Shown here: positions 47,226 to 57,533 of the stretch, one piece after another | How the letters are laid out: each line of letters opens with the position of its first letter | Position numbering within the stretch: the stretch's first letter is position 1 | Assembly: GCF_900476045.1 (NCBI RefSeq) | Contig: NZ_LS483440.1 | Location: 1,116,001 to 1,180,000 of the forward strand | Length of the DNA stretch: 64,000 bases | Direction: 5' to 3' | DNA from: Gemella morbillorum | Lineage (GTDB): Bacteria; Bacillota; Bacilli; Staphylococcales; Gemellaceae | The notes under the pieces: model-generated | What the model was told of the DNA's origin: nothing | Seen by the model: only the letters and a program-made list of their open reading frames with translations | Database searches by the model: none | Made by a program: the position numbers and the translations under genes

Positions 47226-47254
47226 ATAATAAAATTTTATTCTTCAATTGTCAA
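47226..47254 (-). promoter_or_regulatory. fabZ promoter
   Basis: On the minus strand TTGACA (47249-47254) and TATTAT (47226-47231) are exactly 17 nt apart, giving a leader of about 200 nt before fabZ. Confidence 0.65.
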
Positions 47255-47491
47255 ATCAAGAGAGGAAATTATCTATTAAATTAAGCTATAATTTCTTAAA
47301 CTATTAACCCTATATAAAATATTTTTCTATGAGAATTAAACAATAATCAATTATAGTTGTACAATAACTAGGTTTTATAATAAATACTATCCATAAAGTA
47401 CTTCTAACAGGTAATGCCCCTGTTATATCTTTTCTTTGTTTTATTATTCTTTATATAACTTACTAACACTACTTTATCTTAAGATAAAAAA

Positions 47492-47552
47492 GAAGTTGGT
47501 TTCTACCAACTTCATACTCTACTCCTTATCCCTAGAAAAATCTGAAGTAAGG
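47492..47552 (-). repeat. hairpin element copy A (loop TCTAGGGA) with terminator
   Basis: On the minus strand a CCTTA/TAAGG stem encloses a loop containing TCTAGGGA (complement of 47529-47536). After 10-15 nt a GAAGTTGGT/ACCAACTTC stem with a T-run follows. Copy B at 48641-48707 has the same layout with different stem bases. Confidence 0.4.
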
Positions 47553-47565
47553 TATGCCATTATAG

Positions 47566-47811
47566 TTATATATAGATATAGTGACTACTATTGAATAAAT
47601 CACCACCTAGTGAATGACCAATCAGATAAACCTCTTCACAATCTCTTACTTCATCATTAAACCAATTTTGCAGTTCCTTTTTATCTTGTATTATTTCTTT
47701 ATAGGGATTTAGAAAAATAGTTTCTACTTCAAGCTCTTGAAAGAAATCCTTTGCGAAATAATAATTACTGCCTAAACCACCTATAAAATATATTTTAATT
47801 TTTTGATTCAT
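47566..47811 (-). pseudogene. truncated alpha/beta hydrolase
   Basis: An 81-residue remnant of an alpha/beta hydrolase. The N-terminal strand region KIKIYFIGGLGSNYYFAKDFF and the nucleophile elbow VYLIGHSLGGD, with Ser as nucleophile, are present, but the protein stops about 11 residues later, so the acid and His of the triad are missing. Intact members have about 200-250 residues. No continuation is seen in the next few hundred bases, so a deletion is likely. Confidence 0.6.
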
Positions 47812-47895
47812 TACTACCTTTAACTCCTTAAAATACTAAGATAAATATAAAATCAATATTTTCAATATTAACTTATATATTATAGCTCTTAAATT

Positions 47896-48426
47896 TTAAC
47901 CAAAATATCTAAGCAACATTATAAACATAATGACTATTATAAATAAACTAAGTGTACTCCCCAATATCGCAAAAAACATTTTAACCGGCGAGTTATATTT
48001 ACGTACTTGAATAGATATATCTAATGGTTCTCGTACTCTTTCATCACAGCCATAAGAGATAATATACTCTCCTTCCGTAGCCTCAAATGAATATCGTTCT
48101 TCTCTGTGACTTCTTAGACCTGATACTGTTGTTTGAAGATTACTTTCATTCAAAAGTAATTTTTCTCCAGTATATCGATTCATTACACATATTCCTAAAT
48201 CTCTAGTTTTTGTTTTACCAAAAATAGTACTAACTAACCTAATAGAGTAATTTACCTTTAACCATATAGAATATTTTCCGTATTCACTTATTGTAAAAGT
48301 AGTTTCTTTCTCACTACTAGGTAATTCACAAATCGCTTTATTTATTATAATTTTCACAATAGACCTTATACAAAATAATAATAACAATACGCTAATTGCT
48401 ATTAATGCATAATATAAATTAACCAC
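47896..48426 (-). CDS. hypothetical membrane protein with two terminal helices
   Basis: A 176-residue protein with one hydrophobic helix at each end (about residues 4-28 and 148-173) and a polar, probably beta-rich middle domain of about 115 residues (for example YSIWLKVNYSIRLV and YSFEATEGEYIISYG). I do not recognise a family. It lies between a truncated hydrolase and a promoter-hairpin element, in a gene-poor stretch. An exported or cytosolic location of the middle domain cannot be decided. Confidence 0.6.
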   Translation of the reverse strand: MVNLYYALIAISVLLLLFCIRSIVKIIINKAICELPSSEKETTFTISEYGKYSIWLKVNYSIRLVSTIFGKTKTRDLGICVMNRYTGEKLLLNESNLQTTVSGLRSHREERYSFEATEGEYIISYGCDERVREPLDISIQVRKYNSPVKMFFAILGSTLSLFIIVIMFIMLLRYFG

Positions 48427-48640
48427 ACTGTTCTCCTAAATTTTTAGTTATTTAAATATAAATAATTCCTATAAGTATTTATATACTAATAATATTATTA
48501 TAAGCTATTTACTTTATGAAAACAATAGGAAATTAATAACCTATGATATATGATAGCAATTTTATAAATAATATATCAAAAAATAATATTATTCTTATAT
48601 TTATACGTGATTCTAAAAACTACATTTATAATAATTAATT

Positions 48641-48707
48641 AAAAAATCGAAGCTAATTTCTTAACTTCGACTCTTTACTATTACCCAATATCCCTAGAGT
48701 AATTAGG
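48641..48707 (-). repeat. hairpin element copy B (loop TCTAGGGA) with terminator
   Basis: On the minus strand a CCTAAT/ATTGGG stem encloses a loop with TCTAGGGA (complement of 48691-48698). It is followed by a 10-bp TCGAAGTTAA/TTAGCTTCGA stem with a GAAA loop and TTTTTT. Together with the promoter at 48764-48792 this is a complete short transcription unit of about 115 nt. Confidence 0.5.
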
Positions 48708-48734
48708 ATTTATTCTAATAATATATAAAATCAT
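48681..48734 (-). CDS. possible 17-residue peptide
   Basis: Within the short transcription unit, AGGGGA lies 6 nt before an ATG that encodes MILYIIRINPNYSRDIG. The reading could be a leader peptide or chance. A short reading in copy A also ends in SRD plus two residues, but that similarity may reflect the shared RNA element. Confidence 0.2.
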   Translation of the reverse strand: MILYIIRINPNYSRDIG

Positions 48735-48763
48735 ATTATTTCCCCTATACTACCTTTAAACAT

Positions 48764-48792
48764 ATTATACACCTCTTACAGAATTTCTGCAA
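48764..48792 (-). promoter_or_regulatory. promoter of the short unit
   Basis: On the minus strand TTGCAG (48787-48792) and a perfect TATAAT (48764-48769) are exactly 17 nt apart, with no gene start within 300 bp. Confidence 0.6.
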
Positions 48793-48943
48793 GGATTTAT
48801 TAAAAATAGTACGTATTCTCTAATGAAAATACAAAAAAAAATAATTTTACAGTAAAAACACAATATTAATACATATAATATTTTGAAACTAAAAAATAAC
48901 TCTAATTAAATACGAACATTATGTAAATCTATATTTAATATAT

Positions 48944-48978
48944 AAAAAAAGCAAGGTGAAATTCACCTTGCTTTTTTT
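48944..48978 (-). terminator. tuf / str operon terminator
   Basis: The perfect stem AAAAAAAGCAAGGTGAA with its complement, a very short loop and a T-run form a strong intrinsic terminator 15 nt after tuf. Confidence 0.9.
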
Positions 48979-48993
48979 GTTTCAATTCAATTA

Positions 48994-50181
48994 TTATTTA
49001 ACGATTGAAGTTACAACACCTGAACCTACAGTACGTCCACCTTCACGAATTGAGAAACGAGTTCCTTCTTCGATAGCGATTGGAGAAATAAGTTCTACGT
49101 TGATTGATACGTTGTCCCCAGGCATTACCATTTCAGTACCTTCTGGTAAAGTAACTACACCAGTTACGTCAGTAGTACGGAAGTAGAATTGTGGACGGTA
49201 GTTTGTGAAGAATGGAGTGTGACGTCCACCTTCTTCTTTAGATAATACGTACACATCAGCTACGAATTGAGTATGTGGAGTGATTGTTTTAGGAGCTGCT
49301 AAAACTTGTCCACGTTCGATATCTTCACGAGCAACACCACGTAATAATGCACCGATGTTATCTCCTGCTTCAGCGTAATCTAATAATTTACGGAACATTT
49401 CAACACCTGTTACAGTAGTTGAAGCTGGTTCTTCAGTTAATCCAACGATTTCTACTACGTCACCAACTTTAACTTGTCCACGTTCAACACGTCCAGTAGC
49501 AACTGTACCACGACCTGTGATTGAGAACACGTCCTCAACTGGCATCATAAATGGTTTAGCGTTATCACGTTCTGGAGTTGGGATGTACTCGTCAACTGTT
49601 TCCATTAATTCGATGATAGCTTTTTCAGCATCTGCATCTCCTTCAAGAGCTTTAAGAGCTGAACCTTTGATTACTGGTAGTTCATCTCCATCAAATCCGT
49701 ATTCAGATAATAGTTCACGAACTTCCATTTCTACTAATTCTAATAACTCTTCGTCATCAACCATATCACATTTGTTTAAGAATACAACAATTTTAGGTAC
49801 TCCAACGTTACGAGATAATAGGATGTGTTCACGAGTTTGAGCCATAGGACCATCTGTAGCAGCGATTACTAAGATAGCTCCGTCCATTTGAGCAGCACCA
49901 GTGATCATGTTTTTAACATAGTCAGCGTGTCCTGGGCAGTCTACGTGTGCGTAGTGACGGTTTGGAGTTTCATACTCGATGTGAGAAGTGTTGATTGTGA
50001 TACCACGTTCTCTTTCTTCTGGTGCGTTATCGATTGAAGCGTAGTCTTTAGCTTCTCCACCATATGTTTTTGCTAAAACAGTAGCGATAGCTGCTGTTAA
50101 AGTAGTTTTACCGTGGTCAACGTGACCAATTGTTCCAATGTTAGCATGTGTTTTACTACGGTCAAATTTTTCTTTTGCCAT
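48994..50181 (-). CDS. tuf: elongation factor Tu
   Basis: It delivers aminoacyl-tRNA to the ribosome. G1 is [18 protein letters not shown]3 [16 protein letters not shown] and G4 [10 protein letters not shown]. The length of 395 residues is standard. It is the last gene of rpsL-rpsG-fusA-tuf and has a strong terminator. Its codons are less AT-biased than those of the neighbours, as expected for a highly expressed gene. Confidence 0.99.
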   Translation of the reverse strand: MAKEKFDRSKTHANIGTIGHVDHGKTTLTAAIATVLAKTYGGEAKDYASIDNAPEERERGITINTSHIEYETPNRHYAHVDCPGHADYVKNMITGAAQMDGAILVIAATDGPMAQTREHILLSRNVGVPKIVVFLNKCDMVDDEELLELVEMEVRELLSEYGFDGDELPVIKGSALKALEGDADAEKAIIELMETVDEYIPTPERDNAKPFMMPVEDVFSITGRGTVATGRVERGQVKVGDVVEIVGLTEEPASTTVTGVEMFRKLLDYAEAGDNIGALLRGVAREDIERGQVLAAPKTITPHTQFVADVYVLSKEEGGRHTPFFTNYRPQFYFRTTDVTGVVTLPEGTEMVMPGDNVSINVELISPIAIEEGTRFSIREGGRTVGSGVVTSIVK

Positions 50182-50278
50182 TTTATAAAATCTCTCCTTA
50201 AATTTAATTTAATATACATTAGTCACATAGCAATCTATGATAACTATATTTTATAATGTTACAACAAAAATTGCAACT

Positions 50279-50306
50279 ATAAAGGGTAATTTTTATTACC
50301 CTTTAT
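50279..50306 (-). terminator. hairpin between fusA and tuf
   Basis: The stem AAAGGGTAAT/ATTACCCTTT overlaps the fusA stop codon. No T-run of note follows, so it may be partial or an RNA processing site. Confidence 0.5.
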
Positions 50307-52371
50307 TTTTTTTGATAATTTCTTCAGAAATTGATTTTGGTACTTCTTCATAGTGGTCGAATACCATTGAGTAAGTACCACGTCCTTGAGTTGAAGAACG
50401 TAAAGAAGTTGCATATCCGAACATTTCAGATAATGGTACTGAAGCACTTACTACTTGAGCATTACCACGAGCTTCCATACCTTCAACACGTCCACGACGT
50501 GAAGTGATATCACCCATGATGTCTCCTAAGTATTCTTCAGGCATAACAACTTCAACTTTCATGATTGGTTCTAAGATTACTGGGTTACATTTTTTAGCAG
50601 CTTCTTTAAGAGCTAATGATGCAGCAACTTTGAACGCCATTTCAGATGAGTCGACATCGTGGTATGATCCATCGAATAATTTAGCTTTAACGTCGATTAA
50701 TTCGTATCCAGCTAATACTCCGTTTGCCATAGAGTCTTTAAGCCCTGCTTCTACAGCTGGGATGTATTCACGAGGAACAACCCCCCCAACGATAGCATTT
50801 TCGAACTCAAATCCTGCACCTGGTTCATTTGGAGTAAACTCAATCCATACGTCCCCGTATTGTCCACGTCCACCAGATTGACGAGTGAATTTACCTTGTA
50901 CTTGTGCAGCTTGTTTGAATGTTTCACGGTAAGATACCATTGGAGCACCTACAGTACATTCAACTTTGAATTCACGACGCATACGGTCAACGATAATATC
51001 TAAGTGAAGCTCACCCATACCTGCGATGATAACTTGTCCAGTTTCTTCATCAGTTCCTGCGCGGAATGTCGGGTCTTCTTCTTGTAATTTTTGTAAAGCT
51101 GTAGACATTTTATCTTGGTCAGCTTTAGATTTTGGTTCAACTGAAAGTTGGATAACTGGTTCTGGGAATTCCATTGATTCTAAGATAACTTCGTTTTTCT
51201 CATCACAAAGTGTATCACCAGTTGTAGTATCTTTAAGACCAACAGCTGCTGCGATATCTCCAGCATATACTTCAGAGATTTCTTCACGAGTGTTAGCGTG
51301 CATTTGTAAGATACGTCCTACACGTTCACGTTTACCTTTTGTTGAGTTTTTAACGTATGATCCAGATGAAAGAATACCTGAGTACACACGGAAGAATGTA
51401 AGTTTCCCTACGAATGGGTCAGTCATAACTTTGAAAGCTAAGGCTGCAAATGGCTCTTCATCAGAAGAGTGTCTTTCGATTTCTTCATCTGTATCTGGGT
51501 TAGTACCTTTAATTGCTGGTACATCTAATGGAGATGGTAGATAAGCTACTACAGCATCTAGCATTGGTTGTACCCCTTTATATTTGAATGCAGATCCACA
51601 TACTACTGGGAAGAATTCTACTGATAAAGTAGCTTTACGAATAGCAGCTTTAAGCTCATCTACTGTAATTTCTTCTCCACCTAAGTATTTTTCCATGAAG
51701 TCTTCATCGAATTCTGCAACAGCCTCGATTAATTTTTCACGGTATTCTTCGGCTTGATCTTGGTATTCAGCTGGGATTTCTTTTTCTACAAGATTTTCCC
51801 CAACGCTTCCTTCGTTATAGATAGCTTTCATTTCAACAAGGTCAATAACACCTTCGAATAAATCTTCAGCTCCGATTGGAAGTTGAATTGGGTGTGCATT
51901 AGCTTGTAATCTATCATGGATTGTTCCTACAGAATATAGGAAATCTGCTCCTGTTTTATCCATTTTGTTAACGAATACGATACGAGGAACTCCATAAGTT
52001 GTTGCTTGACGCCAAACTGTTTCTGTTTGAGGTTCAACACCTGATTGCGCATCAAGTACAGCAACTGATCCATCAAGTACACGAAGTGAACGTTCAACCT
52101 CAACAGTGAAGTCTACGTGTCCTGGCGTATCGATGATGTTAATACGGTGATTTTTCCATTGAGCAGTTGTTGCAGCAGATGTGATAGTGATACCACGTTC
52201 TTGCTCTTGTTCCATCCAGTCCATTTGAGCATTACCATCATGAGTATCCCCAATTTTATGGATTTTCCCAGTGTAGAACAAAATACGCTCTGTTGCAGTT
52301 GTTTTACCTGCGTCGATGTGAGCCATGATACCGATATTACGTGTATCTTTTAAAGAAAATGCTCTAGTCAT
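50296..52371 (-). CDS. fusA: elongation factor G
   Basis: A 691-residue GTPase that drives ribosomal translocation. G1 is [20 protein letters not shown]3 [21 protein letters not shown] and G4 [10 protein letters not shown]. The switch I threonine is in [15 protein letters not shown] and the domain IV region [18 protein letters not shown] is complete. It is the third gene of the str operon. Confidence 0.99.
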   Translation of the reverse strand: MTRAFSLKDTRNIGIMAHIDAGKTTATERILFYTGKIHKIGDTHDGNAQMDWMEQEQERGITITSAATTAQWKNHRINIIDTPGHVDFTVEVERSLRVLDGSVAVLDAQSGVEPQTETVWRQATTYGVPRIVFVNKMDKTGADFLYSVGTIHDRLQANAHPIQLPIGAEDLFEGVIDLVEMKAIYNEGSVGENLVEKEIPAEYQDQAEEYREKLIEAVAEFDEDFMEKYLGGEEITVDELKAAIRKATLSVEFFPVVCGSAFKYKGVQPMLDAVVAYLPSPLDVPAIKGTNPDTDEEIERHSSDEEPFAALAFKVMTDPFVGKLTFFRVYSGILSSGSYVKNSTKGKRERVGRILQMHANTREEISEVYAGDIAAAVGLKDTTTGDTLCDEKNEVILESMEFPEPVIQLSVEPKSKADQDKMSTALQKLQEEDPTFRAGTDEETGQVIIAGMGELHLDIIVDRMRREFKVECTVGAPMVSYRETFKQAAQVQGKFTRQSGGRGQYGDVWIEFTPNEPGAGFEFENAIVGGVVPREYIPAVEAGLKDSMANGVLAGYELIDVKAKLFDGSYHDVDSSEMAFKVAASLALKEAAKKCNPVILEPIMKVEVVMPEEYLGDIMGDITSRRGRVEGMEARGNAQVVSASVPLSEMFGYATSLRSSTQGRGTYSMVFDHYEEVPKSISEEIIKKNKG

Positions 52372-52427
52372 GAGTCAATTTTCTCCTTTCATAATTTTTA
52401 AAGTTTTTGAGTAATTTGTCTTTTATA

Positions 52428-52464
52428 GTGAAAAACTCAAGCTATAAAATAGCTTGATATTCAC
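52428..52464 (-). other. hairpin in the rpsG-fusA gap
   Basis: Nested arms GTGAA/TTCAC and CAAGCTAT/ATAGCTTG lie in the gap just after rpsG. There is no T-run. It may be a processing or ribosomal-protein (S7-type) feedback site, by analogy with other str operons. Confidence 0.35.
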
Positions 52465-52471
52465 CCTATAA

Positions 52472-52957
<486 letters not shown>

Positions 52958-52987
52958 TCACAATATTCTTTATCAAATTTTATCTAA

Positions 52988-53407
52988 TTATTTTTTCTCT
53001 TTTGGTTTTTTAGCACCGTATAGTGAACGTCCTTGTTTACGGTCGTTAACTCCTGCAGTATCTAAAGCTCCACGGATAATGTGGTAACGTACCCCTGGTA
53101 AGTCTTTTACACGTCCTCCACGAATAAGTACAACACTGTGTTCTTGTAGGTTGTGTCCGATACCTGGGATATATGCTGTTACTTCGATTTGGTTTGATAA
53201 ACGAACACGTGCATATTTACGTAAAGCTGAGTTAGGTTTTTTAGGTGTCATAGTCCCAACACGAGTACACACCCCACGTTTTTGTGGTGAAGAAATGTTA
53301 GTTTCTTTCTTTCTTTGAGAGTTATACCCTTTGTTAAGAGCTGGTGAATCTGATTTCGATACTTTTGATTTACGAGGTTTACGAACTAATTGGTTAATAG
53401 TTGGCAT
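52988..53407 (-). CDS. rpsL: 30S ribosomal protein S12
   Basis: A 139-residue protein of the decoding centre. It shows [12 protein letters not shown] at the start, the [17 protein letters not shown] segment with the streptomycin-site lysine, and [16 protein letters not shown]. It is the first gene of the str operon. The leader is about 120 nt with a hairpin and one copy of a repeated CCTGGAAGTGT motif. Confidence 0.99.
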   Translation of the reverse strand: MPTINQLVRKPRKSKVSKSDSPALNKGYNSQRKKETNISSPQKRGVCTRVGTMTPKKPNSALRKYARVRLSNQIEVTAYIPGIGHNLQEHSVVLIRGGRVKDLPGVRYHIIRGALDTAGVNDRKQGRSLYGAKKPKEKK

Positions 53408-53450
53408 TTTTCTGGTTTCCTCCTTTCCTAAATATTTACATTTTATGAAT

Positions 53451-53678
53451 CACACTTCCAGGTGGTTCATAACTTCAAATTTTTTATAAGCCATAAAATG
53501 ACTTTACACAGAGTGCTTTTGCACTCACGTATAAAATAATAACACTTTTATTTTTCATTGTCAAGCATTTTTTTAAACTTTTTCACTATCTTTTAAAGCT
53601 TTTATCTCAACTTTTTAGTTTTACACACTTCCAGGTGTATCGAATTTCAAGTTTAAAACTCACATTTCCAGGTGTATC
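53451..53678 (-). repeat. three copies of a CCTGGAA hairpin motif around the str promoter
   Basis: On the minus strand CACCTGGAAGTGTG occurs at 53451-53464 (in the leader) and 53624-53637, with a CACCTGGAAATGTG variant at 53661-53674. Each can form a small stem with CTGGAA in the loop; the first sits in a longer ATGAA/TTCAT palindrome. Two copies are upstream of the mapped promoter. Confidence 0.55.
53536..53564 (-). promoter_or_regulatory. str operon promoter
   Basis: On the minus strand a perfect TTGACA (53559-53564) and TATTAT (53536-53541) are exactly 17 nt apart. A GAGTGC/GCACTC stem with a 4-nt loop (53511-53526) lies at the start of the transcript. Confidence 0.8.
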
Positions 53679-53820
53679 TTAATTGTAATTATCTTTTTAT
53701 TTCCCCGTCTTCTGTAAAGCTATTAAAAAAAATACAGTTTTACTTTACTTATAAATACTATCTTTTAACCTCTATAACTGTTATAATTAAAATACTTAAT
53801 TTTATAGGAGGAAATACATT

Positions 53821-54564
53821 ATGATAGAATTCAAAAATGTCTCAAAACAATACGACTCTAAATTGGCATTAGACAATCTTAATCTTACTATTAACGATGG
53901 AGAAATATTTGGACTAATAGGTCACAACGGAGCTGGAAAATCTACAGCTATAAAGGCTTTAACTAGTATAATTGAAGTTAGCAACGGGGATATTCTTTTT
54001 GATAATATGAACTTACGTGAGAATCGACTAGAATGTAAAAAACAAATAGGCTATGTCCCTGATAGTCCTGACATATTTTTAACTTTATCACCTTATGAAT
54101 ATTGGTCTCTAATTGCCAACCTTTATGAACTTGATGAAAAAACAACAGAAGAGCGTATATACGAATACTCTAAGTTATTTAACATGATAGGCGTTGAACA
54201 TCAAGAAATAAATTCATTTTCTCATGGTATGCGTCAAAAAGTTTTTCTTATAGCTGCCCTTCTATCTAACCCTCGCTTTTGGATAATGGATGAGCCAATG
54301 ACTGGACTTGATCCACAAGCAGCTTTTGATTTAAAGAATCTTATGAAAGAACATACAAAGCAAGGTCATAGCGTATTATTTTCTACACATGTCTTAGAAG
54401 TTGCAGAACATCTATGTGATAGAATTGGTATTCTTAGCCATGGTAAACTTATTTTTGTCGGAACACTTGATGAGTTAAGAGCACAACAGGAAGGAAACTC
54501 GCTCGAAGAAATTTATCTTAACCTAATCAAAAGTTCTAATCGATATAATCTAGGTGGTGTTTAA
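53821..54564 (+). CDS. ABC transporter ATP-binding protein (EcsA-like)
   Basis: A 247-residue ATPase with Walker A GLIGHNGAGKSTAIKAL, signature SFSHGMRQKVFLIAALL (degenerate but with Ser-x-Gly), Walker B FWIMDEPMTGLD and H-loop FSTHVLEVAE. The style matches the ATPases of ABC-2 exporters such as EcsA. It is translated with the permease that follows. The substrate is unknown. Confidence 0.87.
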   Translation: MIEFKNVSKQYDSKLALDNLNLTINDGEIFGLIGHNGAGKSTAIKALTSIIEVSNGDILFDNMNLRENRLECKKQIGYVPDSPDIFLTLSPYEYWSLIANLYELDEKTTEERIYEYSKLFNMIGVEHQEINSFSHGMRQKVFLIAALLSNPRFWIMDEPMTGLDPQAAFDLKNLMKEHTKQGHSVLFSTHVLEVAEHLCDRIGILSHGKLIFVGTLDELRAQQEGNSLEEIYLNLIKSSNRYNLGGV

Positions 54565-54565
54565 T

Positions 54566-56164
54566 ATGCGTTGGAATATCATAAAAAATTTATTTTTTAC
54601 TAACTTGATGTATGTTAATCCTATGCAAACAGCAAAATATAGAAAAAAATATAAGGGAACTGCTGATATTAGAAAGAAAATATTTAATAATCTATTACTT
54701 TTAAATATACTTAATATAGTCGTCTTCTATATATTATTCGGTAATTCAATGTTTAGCAGTGTTCTAGCAGGTCCTTCTTATAAATACATACTATTATTTT
54801 TAATTATAATGACTGCTTTAACACTATCAACAACATTTTTAAATATGTTTTATGAAAGCAAAGATACCCATTCTTTACTACCGCTACCCGTTAGCGAGAA
54901 AGAATTATTTATTGGGAAGTTTTTAGTATTACTTTTCCAACTATCCGGATTATTTATCCCTGTGATTGTAATTAACTTTATTATAGCAATTAATACAGAA
55001 TTTTCATTAATACAGATTATAATTTCTCTTATTTACTCATTATGCATAATTATTATTATTTCTGGAGGCCTAACATTACTTTTATCTACAATTACATACA
55101 TACCTAATTTTGAAAAAAATAAAAATAAAATTAATGGTATTATTATAATATTCGGATTACTATTAGGAGCAGGGTATGTTATCTTATCTAAAGAACTTGT
55201 TTCTAATGATTTAATGTTACTGCAAACAAAATATAGAGGAGACTTTTTCTTTGATATACTAACAAAAGAGTCTTATATGAATTTACTTATCTTGATTATC
55301 ATTACTATTGTTATAGCTGTTTTAGTGAATACTTTAGTGGCTAAAAAATATTTAAATGATATTCATAGAATAGCTGGTGTTCATAAAACAACTTTAAACT
55401 CAAAACAAAAAGAACACAAAGAAAGAAGTTCTAAAAACAGCTCTCTAAATGCAAAACTAATCAAACGTAATTTTAATCTATTTAGTCATGGTACACTTCT
55501 TGCTAATATTTTCTCTAGTTATTTATTATCTATTATAATTTTTGCCGGAGCTGTAATACAAATAAGACGTGAAGGTGGAATCCAACTTGGAATAGAATTC
55601 TATCCTTTTGCAATTTGTTTCGGATTTTCAATGGCATTACTTATGATGTCTAGTCCTATCAGTTTTACAGGTGTTGCAATCTCGCTTGAAAAACAAGATT
55701 ACTATCACTTGAAATCTTTGCCGATGGATTTTAAAAAATATATGAAAACAAAATTTATTGTAAGTACGTTCCTTCAAATTTCTTTAGGTATTATTATATT
55801 CATGATAATGCTTATATTTGCTGGAATATCAATTGAATTATTTATTATTACTATTTTTTCATATATCATTACCGGTATAGCTATAGCATTTTATAGTTTT
55901 ACTAGAGATTTTAATAAACTTTATTTAAACTGGAATAATATACTCGAACTTAGTACTCGAGGAATGAGTCAGATATTACTTGGGATAATTGGATTCTTAT
56001 CTTTTATCGGATTAATAATATTAAATACTGCTACTATTTTCTTGTTATTAGAGTATCCAAGCGTATCTCATATTTTGGGAGTAATTTATGCGATATTAAT
56101 TATAGTTGCTATTACTCTAACTAGTATGAAAGCAAAAAAACAAGTTTTTGACAAAATATTTTAA
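54566..56164 (+). CDS. ABC transporter permease
   Basis: A 532-residue membrane protein with about twelve hydrophobic segments. I start at ATG 54566, one base after the ATPase stop, which has AGGTGG 8 nt upstream; an earlier GTG at 54554 is possible but less likely. A cytosolic loop near residue 270-305 is highly charged. It resembles large ABC-2 permeases paired with EcsA-type ATPases, for which export of peptides or lipids has been proposed. The substrate cannot be stated. Confidence 0.75.
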   Translation: MRWNIIKNLFFTNLMYVNPMQTAKYRKKYKGTADIRKKIFNNLLLLNILNIVVFYILFGNSMFSSVLAGPSYKYILLFLIIMTALTLSTTFLNMFYESKDTHSLLPLPVSEKELFIGKFLVLLFQLSGLFIPVIVINFIIAINTEFSLIQIIISLIYSLCIIIIISGGLTLLLSTITYIPNFEKNKNKINGIIIIFGLLLGAGYVILSKELVSNDLMLLQTKYRGDFFFDILTKESYMNLLILIIITIVIAVLVNTLVAKKYLNDIHRIAGVHKTTLNSKQKEHKERSSKNSSLNAKLIKRNFNLFSHGTLLANIFSSYLLSIIIFAGAVIQIRREGGIQLGIEFYPFAICFGFSMALLMMSSPISFTGVAISLEKQDYYHLKSLPMDFKKYMKTKFIVSTFLQISLGIIIFMIMLIFAGISIELFIITIFSYIITGIAIAFYSFTRDFNKLYLNWNNILELSTRGMSQILLGIIGFLSFIGLIILNTATIFLLLEYPSVSHILGVIYAILIIVAITLTSMKAKKQVFDKIF

Positions 56165-56168
56165 ATTT

Positions 56169-56206
56169 AAAAGCAACGTTAAGTAATTTTTTAACGTTGC
56201 TCTTTT
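56169..56206. terminator. bidirectional terminator between the permease and DUF438 gene
   Basis: The stem AGCAACGTTAA/TTAACGTTGCT, flanked by A and T runs, separates convergent genes. Confidence 0.8.
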
Positions 56207-56207
56207 C

Positions 56208-57533
56208 TTATAATTCTCTATTAAAATCTGTATCTATATCTCGATATGGTTTTATATCTTGAACATATTCTAATACACCTTCAAATTCACCTTTTTCATT
56301 ACGAACTGCTGCATAAGTTATATGAACAAATTTCCCTCGTGATTCTGATTTAAACCACATCTCATACTTATCTTTTTTTCCTTCTCGAAGATTTTGCATT
56401 ATTATTTTTACTTTCTCAAAATACTTCGGAGGATGACAAAGTTCTACATTACGTCCAATTTGGCTTGGCACACGAGGAAATATCATTTCTTCTTCACCTA
56501 TTTGTTTATTATAGTATTGAAAAATATCATCTTTATTTACGAAAGTAATCTCTAATGGCAAATGATTCAAAATTAAATTTGCTTGTTCAACAGATAAATA
56601 ACCTTCTCCAAATTTCTGTTGACTATCTCTATTTATTATTTCCTCTTTTTTATTTGGTTTAAAGGAAATAGTAAACTCTCCTTCTGATGTTTTTATAACT
56701 TTTGTAAGTTCATCTTGAACAGTTTCTTCTGCATCTACATTATCTGCATTTTGTTCAAAATCTTCACGATGCGGAATCCATTCTTCTGTTGGTGTTATTA
56801 TTGCATAACCATAAATTGCACTATCGTGAGCTATAGTTAGCCAATCATCTTGACTAAATGTTTCAAGAAGAATCATAAGTAAAATAGATTCCTCTTTAAA
56901 AATCATTTCTTCAAACTCTTTTACAAATATTTCAAATTTCTCTTTAATTTCTAATATATCTGCGTTTGGAAGCTTCTGAACCTCATTAAGAACCTCTTTA
57001 AACAAATCACGAATTTCATCATCAACTCCCCACATAACTTTTGGTGGAGCTGTGTGACCATAGCGTTCCATTAAAGGAAACATCAATTCTTCTTTTCGTT
57101 TATAATGTATATCAAAAGTTCCTAATAAGTTTAGTTGGCGATTTAAACCTTTTAATACCGCTCCTTGCATTTCCTCATCTTCAACATTCTTATAATTATC
57201 TAAAATACGACGTATACGAATAATAGCAGCTCTAAAAGCTAGGTTCTCTTGTTTAAACACTTGAACCGGATGCCCTGGATGTTCACTATCAGTTACTTCA
57301 ACATCTTTTATCGCACCTTTAAATAAATTAGCATGTACATTACACAATTTCATAACATCTTCAAAGGTAACTCCAGAATCAGAGTTCATAAGTTCATGTT
57401 CCATTAGGCTAATCTCTATTGCAGAGACACCTGTAAAGTGTTTGTCAAATTCCTCTTGAACGTTTTCTGCACTCTCACCGTTATGAAGCCTAAGCAATAT
57501 ATCTTTTAATACTTCTATTCTTTTTTCAGCCAT
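56208..57533 (-). CDS. DUF438 / hemerythrin-like / PAS domain protein
   Basis: A 441-residue protein in three parts: an N-terminal DUF438 segment (ILLRLHNGESAENVQEEF to about residue 80), a hemerythrin-like four-helix domain at about 85-240 with HP.H and DIHYKRKEELMFPLME type metal-binding residues, and a C-terminal PAS domain (about 310-435; EITFVNKDDIFQYYN, GRNVELCHPPKYFEKV). Such proteins probably sense oxygen, NO or redox state through a di-iron site. It overlaps the upstream DUF1858 gene by one base. The exact signal and output are unknown. Confidence 0.85.
   Translation of the reverse strand: MAEKRIEVLKDILLRLHNGESAENVQEEFDKHFTGVSAIEISLMEHELMNSDSGVTFEDVMKLCNVHANLFKGAIKDVEVTDSEHPGHPVQVFKQENLAFRAAIIRIRRILDNYKNVEDEEMQGAVLKGLNRQLNLLGTFDIHYKRKEELMFPLMERYGHTAPPKVMWGVDDEIRDLFKEVLNEVQKLPNADILEIKEKFEIFVKEFEEMIFKEESILLMILLETFSQDDWLTIAHDSAIYGYAIITPTEEWIPHREDFEQNADNVDAEETVQDELTKVIKTSEGEFTISFKPNKKEEIINRDSQQKFGEGYLSVEQANLILNHLPLEITFVNKDDIFQYYNKQIGEEEMIFPRVPSQIGRNVELCHPPKYFEKVKIIMQNLREGKKDKYEMWFKSESRGKFVHITYAAVRNEKGEFEGVLEYVQDIKPYRDIDTDFNREL

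Larger units (their letters stand above)
47018..47565. other. intergenic region upstream of fabZ
   Basis: This holds the fabZ promoter and leader, with an unused AAAGGAGG-like site in the leader near 47155. It also has a TAACAGG/CCTGTTA hairpin at 47405-47425 and one copy of a hairpin-plus-terminator element (47492-47552). No gene is visible. Confidence 0.4.
48427..48993. other. intergenic region downstream of tuf
   Basis: This 567-bp stretch holds the tuf terminator, the promoter and short unit ending in hairpin copy B, and otherwise very AT-rich DNA (48427-48640) that should be the upstream region of the membrane protein gene. No further gene is visible. Confidence 0.5.
53408..53820. other. 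divergent region between str operon and ABC transporter pair
   Basis: The region contains the str promoter, its leader hairpin and the CCTGGAA repeats, and ends with AGGAGG before the ABC gene at 53821. No gene is seen. Confidence 0.5.
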
